From contig DASRJH010000122.1 in the NCBI GenBank assembly GCA_035649575.1, forward strand, positions 1 to 5,372: a stretch of 5,372 bases of DNA, in the 5' to 3' direction. Source of the stretch: DASVAL01 sp035649575 (GTDB lineage Bacteria; Planctomycetota; UBA1135; UBA2386). The notes beneath the pieces were generated by a model. That model had not been told where the DNA came from, searched no databases, and worked only from the letters and a program-made list of their open reading frames with translations. The position numbers and the translations under genes were made by a program. How positions within the stretch are numbered: the first letter of the stretch is position 1; each line of letters opens with the position of its first letter. Shown piece by piece: positions 1-5,372 of this stretch.

Positions 1-970
1 CGGGCGACAGCGAGATGCCGTTGCAGTTGGGCACGGTCAGTCCCGGGTACACCGTGCCGACCGTGTTGGCGGGGATCGCGTAGTCGAAGTTGATGCGCAT
101 GACGCCGCCACCGCCGGCCTGGCCCGCGACGACGGCGAACGAACGATCCAGGGACAGAGCCATGCCGTTCGGCACGGGAACCGTGATCGGGAAGTCCTGC
201 TGGCCGGGCGCCGCGTCGAAATCGAGCCACGACGACGCGGTTACGTCCCACACCGCGAGGGCAGCCGCGGGCGGGATGCCGGTGTAGAGCACGTAGGCAT
301 ACGCGTCGTCGAGCGACACGGCGCAGGCCGCGACAAACGCGAACCCGAGTGCCACGGCATTGGGCACGATCGTCGTCACGATCGGCTGCAGGAAGGTCGC
401 GCTGGTCGGGTTCGTGTCGACGAGCTGGAACTGACCGGAGCTCAGGAACACGTGCGGCACCGCGGCCAGGTTGCCCGAGGGCGAGAGAGCCCAGCGCTCA
501 CGCATCCCGCTGCTCAGCGCCGTCGTCTGCGTAATAAGCGTGCCATAGCTCGGGCTGCTCGGATCGGCATCGAGACAGTGCAATTCACGCGTCGACCCTG
601 GCCCCGTCAGCACCCAGAGGCGCTGCCGGAAGCTGTCGAAACCGAGTCCGTAACAAGCGCCAGGCGCCGCATAGAACGACGACCACGTCGCCGAGGACCC
701 GTTCCACTCGGCCCGCGACACGCGATTCTGCAGCGATTGGCCGACGTAGAGGTTGCGGCCCGTGTTCGCCCACACGGCGTCCGTGACGTTGTCGGTGTAG
801 ATGCTGCCGGCTTGCTGCAAGATCGTGCCGGTTCCCGACGCGACGAACGCGTGATTGTCGGTGGAGCCGGCCGTCGACGTGCCGACGAAGATGACTTCGT
901 TGCCAGCTTGGGCGAGGAGCGGAACGGTGCTGAGAGCAGCGACTAGAGCGCAGTGCGGGAGTCGGGGCAT
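1..970 (-). CDS. Secreted beta-propeller-like protein, 3' end cut by window edge
   Basis: I do not recognise a named family. Reading left from an ATG at 970 there is no stop before the window edge, giving at least 323 residues. Residues 1-22 form a signal peptide: arginine at position 3, a hydrophobic core (ALVAALSTVPLLA) and an AQA cleavage site before GNE, so the protein is probably exported. The mature part has recurring blade-like units beginning near residues 65, 108, 160, 218 and 271. Each has the pattern 'S-x-D/S-x(3)-aromatic or hydrophobic V-x-G ... V-x-D', for example VSLDDAYAYVLYTG then LAVWDV, and ALSLDRSFAVVAG then VMRINFD. A further unit seems to start at 318 (GISLSP). The spacing of about 43-58 residues resembles YVTN/WD40-like propellers. 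The start is supported by an AGGTG sequence five bases upstream. Its codon use is a little less G/C-biased at third positions than the neighbouring genes. It is divergent from the sigma-factor fusion. Coding status is well supported; the propeller call is an inference and the molecular role is unknown. Confidence 0.82.
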   Translation of the reverse strand, partial: MPRLPHCALVAALSTVPLLAQAGNEVIFVGTSTAGSTDNHAFVASGTGTILQQAGSIYTDNVTDAVWANTGRNLYVGQSLQNRVSRAEWNGSSATWSSFYAAPGACYGLGFDSFRQRLWVLTGPGSTRELHCLDADPSSPSYGTLITQTTALSSGMRERWALSPSGNLAAVPHVFLSSGQFQLVDTNPTSATFLQPIVTTIVPNAVALGFAFVAACAVSLDDAYAYVLYTGIPPAAALAVWDVTASSWLDFDAAPGQQDFPITVPVPNGMALSLDRSFAVVAGQAGGGGVMRINFDYAIPANTVGTVYPGLTVPNCNGISLSP

Positions 971-975
971 GGAGA

Positions 976-980
976 CACCT
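976..980 (-). promoter_or_regulatory. Ribosome binding site of the secreted propeller gene
   Basis: On the minus strand AGGTG lies five bases before the ATG at 970. It matches the part of the 16S anti-Shine-Dalgarno complement that reads AGGTGA. This site, together with the signal peptide that begins exactly at this ATG, decides the start over an in-frame GTG further upstream at 1030. Confidence 0.55.
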
Positions 981-1054
981 GGGGAGAACGGATGGCGGGC
1001 GGGGGGATCGCCTACACGCCGACTATGCACGAAGCCTCTCGGCTGTGACACGAC

Positions 1055-1086
1055 GCGCGCAAAACCGCGGCGCGATCGCTGCGCGC
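1055..1086. repeat. GC-rich inverted repeat in the divergent intergenic region
   Basis: The arms GCGCGCA (1055-1061) and TGCGCGC (1080-1086) are perfect 7-base complements separated by 18 bases. The spacer itself holds two small palindromes, CCGCGG (1065-1070) and GCGATCGC (1072-1079). It could be an operator or a stem-loop, but such short alternating G/C arms arise easily in DNA of this composition. Confidence 0.3.
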
Positions 1087-1148
1087 CACCCCTTGCCAAG
1101 TGAATGCTCCGCGTTAGCGTGCTGGCGCGCCCTCGAATCGCTGCGGCC

Positions 1149-4100
1149 ATGCATCTCCCAAGCGACGAAGACCTGTTCGCGTCGTTCCAGCGTCAACGCG
1201 ATTGCCAGGCATTGGCCGTGCTCTTCCACCGCCGCGCCGACGAGCTGCTGCGCATCGCGGTGTTCCTCGCACCGCGACCGACCGACGCCGAAGATCTCGT
1301 GCAGGCCACGTTCTTGAGCGCGATCGCGCGCGCCGAGACGTTCCGGCCCGAGCATCGCGTCATGAGCTGGCTGTGCGGCATCTTGACGAACCACGCGCGC
1401 ATGCTGCGGCGCGCCGAGCAGCGCGTCCTGCGGCACCTGCCCTCCGCCGCGATCGACGAAGATCCGGCTGCGGCAGCGCTGCACTCCGAACTGCGCAGCG
1501 CGCTCGCGCAGGGCATCCAGACGCTGCCCGAGCCGTATCGCTCGGTGCTGGTGCTGCACTTGAAGGACGGCCTCGACAGCCACGAGATCTCGCGCCGCCT
1601 CGCACGCCCGCCGGCGACCGTGCGCAAGCAGATGGAGCGCGCCATCGCGCGCCTGCGCGTCGTGTTGCCGCTCGGCCTCGCGACGGCATTCGTCGTGCGC
1701 ATGAGTCCCGCGCAGATCGCGCAGAACGCGGCCGACGCGGCGCGCTTCGTCGACCTCGGTCCGGTCGAGCCCGTCATTCCCTCGGGTCTGCGCCTGCTGA
1801 AGCTGCCTGCCGTCGCCGCGACCGCGATCGTGCTCGCCGGCACCGTGCTGTGGTGCACGACCCAGAGCGCGCAGACCGCGGTCGACGCGGCAGCCGTGGC
1901 TCCGCGCGAGGCAGCTGCCGCGCACGCACCGGATCCAGCCGGCGACCACGAACGCGCGTTCGCGTCGGTCACACCAGCGTCCGAACGTTCCGCTGCGGCG
2001 TCGCTGTCGCTGACCGTGCACGTCGCGGGCCGCGACGATGCTGCGCTGCCCGGCATCGAGCTGCTGCTCGTGCCCGAGGACGGCAGGGCGCTGCCCGAGC
2101 GTCTGCAGAGCGGCGCGTTCGCGGCTTCGACCACGGATCTCGGTGGTCGCGCCGAGTACATGGGTCTCGACGCGGGTCGCTACGACATCGCGATCGCCGG
2201 CGCCATTGCGCGCAAGACCGTGAGCCTCAGCGAACCACACACGGAACTGCGTCTCGAGCTGCCGGCTCCGCTGCGCGTCACGGGCCTCGTCGTCGATGCA
2301 ACCGGCACCGCGGTCGCCGGCGCGGACGTGTGCATCTCCGAAACGTCCGGGCGCGGCGACACCGGAGCGCGCATCGCGACGAGCCGCGCCGACGGTTCCT
2401 TCGCCGGCACGTCGCCGATCGCTCAGGGCCGCATCTACGCGCGTCACCGCGAGCACTCGCAGTCGGTCAGCGTGCGGCTCACGGACCACGCGATTCGACT
2501 GCAGCTCGAACCCTCGCGACGCACGGTCGCCGTCAAGACCGTCGACGAGGCGGGCCACCCGCTCAGCGACTGCTACGTCGCGATCGTGCCGCGCAGCCAG
2601 AGCACGTCGTTCTACGCGCCACTGCACGGGAACACCGATGCGGCGGGTTGCTGCGTCTTCCAGGACCCGGGGCCAGGCGAAGCGTCGGTCATCGCGAGCC
2701 GCGCAGGTTTCGCGCCGAGCACGGCGGATCTGCCGCCGGACGCCGCCGAGGTCGAGCTGCGTCTCGGCGCGGGCGGCAGTCTGTCGGGCCTCGCACTCGA
2801 CGCCGACGGACAACCGATGGCCGGTTGCTCTGTGATCGCGAGCGTGGCCGACCGGCGCAGCAACGAACCGACCGCACCACTGCTCGCGCGGCGAGTGCAG
2901 GCTCAGGCCGATGGGTCGTTCTCGTTCCCGGCCCTGCCCTCCGGCGATCTGCAGGTGCGCATCTACGCCGAGTCGTTCGCCGACGGCAAGCCGCCGTGTC
3001 AGTACGTGCTGGCCGGCGCCGACGTCGAGCTGCGTTGCGGGAACAGCGAGCACGTGACGCTGCGAGCGCACCGCCAGGCCCGCGTCGGCGGGCGGCTGCA
3101 GGACGCCGACGGCCATGGCCTCCGCGGCTGGCAGATCGTGGCCGTGCCCGACCTCGGCACTGCGATTCACCGCATGTTCCGGCGGCGCGCCGCGACGACC
3201 GGAGCCGACGGCTCGTTCACGCTCGCCGGCATGGCCGCGCGCGAGCCATACCAGCTCGGCGCCTATCCACCGGGTGCGTTCTGGCCCGACGGCCTCGAGT
3301 TCCCCGTCGCGACGGCGCGCGCCGAGGCCGGTGGTTCGCAGTGCACGATTACCGCGCCGGCGAACGCGCTGCCAAGAGCACGGCTGCGCTGTCGCGTCCT
3401 GGCTCCGAACGGCCAGCCATGCGCGGACGCCGACCTCGAGCTGCGCTCGGTGTCGTTCCAGGCGCCCGTCACGCGCGCTGCGGACGCCGACGGGTCGGCG
3501 GAGTTCTCGCGTCTGCCGGGCGGCGATTACTGGCTCGCCATTTCCGCACCGGGTCTCGGCACGCGAACGCTCGCCTTGGCCGTGCCCGCGGACGGCGTCG
3601 TCGACGCGGGCACCGTGCAACTCGAGCTCGCAGCGCGCGTGGTCGTCTGCGTCCACGCGCGCGACGGGGCTACCAGCAGCCTGCGTGTCGTGGCGCGGAA
3701 CACGCTCGGCGACAAGTTCGTGTCGGCGATCACCGACGGCCGCGGCCAGGCCGCGCTGCCAGCGTTGCCACCCGGTGAGACCGAGTTGCTCGTCTACGGC
3801 ACCAGCACGGCGCCCGTGCGCCGGAAGGTCGTGCTCGAACCGGGGTCGCAATGGATCGAGGTCGAGAGCGCTCGCGCCGTCGCGGTTCCGATCCAGTTCG
3901 GGTTCGTCACGGCCGACAACCCGTTCGTCGTCAACGGCCCACTGCACGTGTGCGTGTTCGCGGCGGGTGGTGAGCTGCTGTTCGAGGACTACGTCGGCGC
4001 GGTCGCCGCGCGTGGGCGCTTCGACTTCACCGCGGGACTGACGCCGGCCCGCTACCGCGTCGTAGCGCGTTCGATCTGGGGAGCGCACGCGGACCTCGCC

Positions 4101-4157
4101 GTCGAAGTCCGGTCCGACGCAGCGCCCGCGCTGCGGAACGCTGAATTGCGGTTCTGA
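1149..4157 (+). CDS. Membrane-anchored ECF sigma-70 factor fused to carboxypeptidase-regulatory-like repeats
   Basis: Encodes 1002 residues from the ATG at 1149. Residues about 20-90 are sigma-70 region 2 (core-polymerase and -10 binding): TDAEDLVQATFLSAI at 45-59 and SWLCGILTNHARMLRR at 73-88 are typical. Residues about 112-172 are region 4, with LPEPYRSVLVLHLKDGLD followed by the helix-turn-helix (EISRRLARPPATVRKQMERA), expected to read the -35 element. A linker (171-217) leads to one transmembrane helix at about 218-236. Lysine and arginine before it and no positive charge just after predict N-terminus in, C-terminus out. Residues about 285-1000 hold seven or eight beta-sandwich units of roughly 80-95 residues. 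Their pattern is 'V-x-D-x-x-G-x-x-x-x-G' then 'T-x-A-D-G-S-F-x-x-x-x-L-P-x-G', as in CarboxypepD_reg-like domains; units begin near 286, 375, 458, 544, 644, 743, 828 and 911. Typical ECF factors have about 170-200 residues, so more than 80 percent is extension. An ATG at 1104 would add 15 residues unlike a sigma N-terminus; neither start has a clear Shine-Dalgarno. The sigma identity is firm; sensing and proteolytic release are inference. Confidence 0.93.
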   Translation: MHLPSDEDLFASFQRQRDCQALAVLFHRRADELLRIAVFLAPRPTDAEDLVQATFLSAIARAETFRPEHRVMSWLCGILTNHARMLRRAEQRVLRHLPSAAIDEDPAAAALHSELRSALAQGIQTLPEPYRSVLVLHLKDGLDSHEISRRLARPPATVRKQMERAIARLRVVLPLGLATAFVVRMSPAQIAQNAADAARFVDLGPVEPVIPSGLRLLKLPAVAATAIVLAGTVLWCTTQSAQTAVDAAAVAPREAAAAHAPDPAGDHERAFASVTPASERSAAASLSLTVHVAGRDDAALPGIELLLVPEDGRALPERLQSGAFAASTTDLGGRAEYMGLDAGRYDIAIAGAIARKTVSLSEPHTELRLELPAPLRVTGLVVDATGTAVAGADVCISETSGRGDTGARIATSRADGSFAGTSPIAQGRIYARHREHSQSVSVRLTDHAIRLQLEPSRRTVAVKTVDEAGHPLSDCYVAIVPRSQSTSFYAPLHGNTDAAGCCVFQDPGPGEASVIASRAGFAPSTADLPPDAAEVELRLGAGGSLSGLALDADGQPMAGCSVIASVADRRSNEPTAPLLARRVQAQADGSFSFPALPSGDLQVRIYAESFADGKPPCQYVLAGADVELRCGNSEHVTLRAHRQARVGGRLQDADGHGLRGWQIVAVPDLGTAIHRMFRRRAATTGADGSFTLAGMAAREPYQLGAYPPGAFWPDGLEFPVATARAEAGGSQCTITAPANALPRARLRCRVLAPNGQPCADADLELRSVSFQAPVTRAADADGSAEFSRLPGGDYWLAISAPGLGTRTLALAVPADGVVDAGTVQLELAARVVVCVHARDGATSSLRVVARNTLGDKFVSAITDGRGQAALPALPPGETELLVYGTSTAPVRRKVVLEPGSQWIEVESARAVAVPIQFGFVTADNPFVVNGPLHVCVFAAGGELLFEDYVGAVAARGRFDFTAGLTPARYRVVARSIWGAHADLAVEVRSDAAPALRNAELRF

Positions 4158-4175
4158 GAGCGCGCAGGCGCCCGC

Positions 4176-4988
4176 TCACAACATCGCGATCGCAAAGACT
4201 GCCACGCCGACCGAAGTCGCGAGTCCGACGAGGATCCCCGTCGCACGGCCCTCCGCGAACATGGGCCGCGTCGCGATCCACATCGGCAGCAGGGCGACGA
4301 GGCACAGCAGGCGCGGCGCGCTCCTGATCCCGGCCTCGCTGCCGTCGCTCCACAACACGCCGACGTGCACGATCGCGATGCACAACGCACCACCGGTGCC
4401 GCACACGAACGGCCGCCGCCAGATCGTCGTCGCGACGGCCACGGCGAGCGCGAAGGCCGCGACGCCGGCCAGGTGCCAACCGGGCCTTGCGTTCTGCGCG
4501 TGCAGCACGATCGCATCGACGATCAGGGCCACGGTGGCGGCGAGTGGCACGGCCACGCCTTGCTGCAGCTTCGCGGTGGCGCGCAGCACCCACCAGAGCG
4601 CCATGAGCACGCTCCACGCGCCGCCGAGCATCACCACGCAGCGTTCGAAGGTCCAACCCGCGCGCAGCGGTGCCAACACGAGCCAGGGCATCAGCAGCAC
4701 GATCGCGATCTCGAGAGTCAGCAGCACCGGCTTCGGCAGCAGACGCAGGTCGTAGGCGGCGCCGACCACGCCGGCGGCCGCAAAGCACCACCAGAGCCAT
4801 TGCTGAGCATCGCGGTTCGGGTCGAGCTCCCAGGGCCATGCCGCCCAGTCGAAGACCATGCCGAACGGCACGCAGATGGCGACCGCGAGCCCCAGCGAGA
4901 AGAAACGGGCCCCGCCAGCGCCGACGAACAGCAACACAGCGGCGAGCGCCGGCAGCAGACCGAAGCAGACCCATTGCAGCAGCTCCAT
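4176..4988 (-). CDS. Polytopic integral membrane protein of unknown function
   Basis: Encodes 270 residues from the ATG at 4988; a TTG at 4997 would add three residues (MLR) and is less likely. I do not recognise the family. About nine or ten hydrophobic helices are visible, near residues 4-24, 29-46, 62-79, 86-105, 114-135, 145-163, 171-189, 194-213, 226-240 and 249-269, joined by short loops, so the protein is almost entirely in the membrane. It is rich in tryptophan, notably WAAWPWELD at 48-56 and WLWWCF at 64-69, where an acidic, aromatic loop follows the second helix. No catalytic motif, nucleotide-binding site or transporter signature was seen. It ends 18 bases from the stop of the convergent sigma-factor fusion and its start is divergent from the gene at 5039. 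The very high G/C at third codon positions and the coherent hydrophobic pattern make this the real frame among several overlapping open frames. A small permease or a polytopic sensor cannot be excluded. Confidence 0.8.
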   Translation of the reverse strand: MELLQWVCFGLLPALAAVLLFVGAGGARFFSLGLAVAICVPFGMVFDWAAWPWELDPNRDAQQWLWWCFAAAGVVGAAYDLRLLPKPVLLTLEIAIVLLMPWLVLAPLRAGWTFERCVVMLGGAWSVLMALWWVLRATAKLQQGVAVPLAATVALIVDAIVLHAQNARPGWHLAGVAAFALAVAVATTIWRRPFVCGTGGALCIAIVHVGVLWSDGSEAGIRSAPRLLCLVALLPMWIATRPMFAEGRATGILVGLATSVGVAVFAIAML

Positions 4989-5002
4989 CCGCAACAACTC
5001 TA

Positions 5003-5023
5003 CGTTTCGCCGGCGGCGAAACG
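5003..5023. promoter_or_regulatory. Perfect 21-base palindrome, candidate operator between divergent genes
   Basis: The arms CGTTTCGCCG (5003-5012) and CGGCGAAACG (5014-5023) are exact 10-base reverse complements around a single central G at 5013. The site lies 14 bases from the minus-strand ATG at 4988 and 15 bases from the plus-strand TTG at 5039, so it occupies the middle of a 50-base divergent gap. A dimeric repressor or activator site controlling both genes fits best. A terminator is unlikely because no gene runs into it from either side and no T-run follows. I could not assign it to a known regulator. Confidence 0.5.
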
Positions 5024-5038
5024 ATAGCCTCTCTGCCC

Positions 5039-5372
5039 TTGTCCCTCACCGCCATCACGAGCCTGCGCCGCACGCTGTCCGAGTGGGCCGGACGCGAAGC
5101 CAACCAGAGGTTCCTGCAGCGCGACCAGGAGACGCTGCTGCGCAGCTCGTTCGGCGATCCACGCCGCCGATCCCAGCTGCACGTCGCCGCCTGGATGCTC
5201 GGCACCTGGCATCTCGGTCGGGGCTTCGCCGAAGTGCTCGACGGCAACGGCCGCGGCTTCGATGCGGCGCGCAAGGGTCAGGCGCTGCGGCGGTGCTCGT
5301 TGCTGCTGCGTATGGGCCACCAGCAGCCGTTGCGGCGCACGAGCGCTCGGCTGCCGTTCTCACAGGTGCACG
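5039..5372 (+). CDS. Hypothetical protein, 5' part only, 3' end cut by window edge
   Basis: A plus-strand frame open to the right edge gives 111 residues from a TTG at 5039 (MSLTAITSLRRTLSEWAGRE...). The choice is supported by strong G/C preference at third codon positions and by a natural-looking amphipathic composition. By contrast, the two minus-strand open frames over the same bases give arginine- and alanine-rich, low-complexity products. No ATG occurs in frame until codon 53 (5195), which would cut into what looks like a continuous helical region, so TTG is preferred; there is no clear Shine-Dalgarno. There is no signal peptide or membrane segment. The segment around residues 42-90, with RRRSQLHVAAWMLGTWHLG, GFAEVLDGNG and ARKGQALRRCSLLLRM, looks largely helical and basic, suggesting a cytoplasmic protein. 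I do not recognise the family and propose no function. It is divergent from the polytopic membrane protein across the palindrome at 5003-5023. Confidence 0.68.
   Translation, partial: MSLTAITSLRRTLSEWAGREANQRFLQRDQETLLRSSFGDPRRRSQLHVAAWMLGTWHLGRGFAEVLDGNGRGFDAARKGQALRRCSLLLRMGHQQPLRRTSARLPFSQVH

Larger units (their letters stand above)
971..1148. promoter_or_regulatory. Divergent intergenic region between secreted propeller and sigma-factor fusion
   Basis: This 178-base stretch separates two divergently read genes and must hold the promoter of each unless they are transcribed from further away. I found no convincing -35/-10 pair for either strand: TTGGCA on the minus strand (1099-1094) and CATAGT (1027-1022) each resemble a promoter element, but they are not at a standard spacing from each other. 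It contains the AGGTG ribosome binding site of the minus gene and the inverted repeat at 1055-1086. If the sigma gene uses the upstream ATG at 1104, the non-coding gap shrinks to 133 bases. Confidence 0.35.

Noticed and set aside
452..946. A 164-residue plus-strand open frame opposite the secreted propeller gene.
   Set aside because: The minus-strand frame gives a signal peptide, a ribosome binding site and repeated blade motifs, whereas this product is arginine-rich and lacks any motif.
1104..1148. An upstream ATG giving 15 extra residues at the front of the sigma factor.
   Set aside because: The added residues (MLRVSVLARPRIAAA) do not resemble a sigma N-terminus and there is no clear Shine-Dalgarno. 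The ATG at 1149 begins just before the typical SDEDLFASF opening, although the upstream start cannot be excluded.
1202..3778. An 858-residue open frame on the plus strand in another frame.
   Set aside because: It overlaps the sigma fusion throughout and is extremely arginine- and alanine-rich with no recognisable motifs; it is a compositional shadow.
1023..4088. A 1021-residue open frame on the minus strand, antisense to the sigma-factor fusion.
   Set aside because: Its product is dominated by arginine, alanine, glycine, aspartate and valine with no domain signal, as expected when the complement of a strongly G/C-biased coding frame stays free of stops. The plus-strand frame has unmistakable sigma and repeat motifs.
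4158..4177. A possible bidirectional terminator: GAGCG (4158-4162) and CGCTC (4173-4177) between the two convergent stops.
   Set aside because: The stem is only five base pairs with a ten-base loop, overlaps the stop codon of the minus gene and has no T-run on either strand, so it is not distinguishable from chance in GC-rich DNA.
4027..5274. A 415-residue minus-strand open frame spanning the membrane protein gene and both intergenic sides.
   Set aside because: It crosses the stop of the sigma fusion, the palindrome and the start of the 5039 gene, and its product is arginine-rich. The overlapping 270-residue frame has a coherent membrane-protein pattern instead.

Overview
The window is GC-rich, densely coding bacterial DNA holding four genes: two lie complete inside it and two are cut by the window edges. 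A membrane-tethered ECF sigma factor fused to a long array of carboxypeptidase-regulatory-like beta-sandwich repeats, beside a secreted beta-propeller protein with many small and polar residues, suggests a member of the Planctomycetota. This assignment rests on gene architecture only; no rRNA or other marker gene is present.

Layout: (1) Positions 970 to 1 on the minus strand hold the 5' part of an exported protein, with a signal peptide followed by beta-propeller-like repeats; it runs off the left edge. (2) Positions 971-1148 are a divergent intergenic region with an AGGTG ribosome binding site for the minus gene and a GC-rich inverted repeat. (3) Positions 1149-4157 on the plus strand hold the central gene. 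It encodes an ECF-type sigma-70 factor (regions 2 and 4, about 170 residues), a linker, one transmembrane helix, and about 750 residues of extracytoplasmic repeats. (4) Eighteen bases further on, converging with it, positions 4988-4176 on the minus strand encode a hydrophobic protein with about nine or ten membrane helices. (5) A 50-base divergent gap follows, filled largely by a perfect 21-base palindrome at 5003-5023. (6) A plus-strand gene starts near 5039 and leaves the window at the right edge.

How the genes may work together: the sigma fusion looks like a one-polypeptide trans-envelope regulator, with DNA-binding sigma domains inside the cell and a possible ligand- or surface-sensing repeat domain outside. 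The divergent secreted propeller is a plausible target or partner, but this is inferred from position alone. The palindrome lies almost equidistant from two divergent starts and is the best candidate regulatory site. No mobile element, CRISPR array, tRNA or rRNA was seen.
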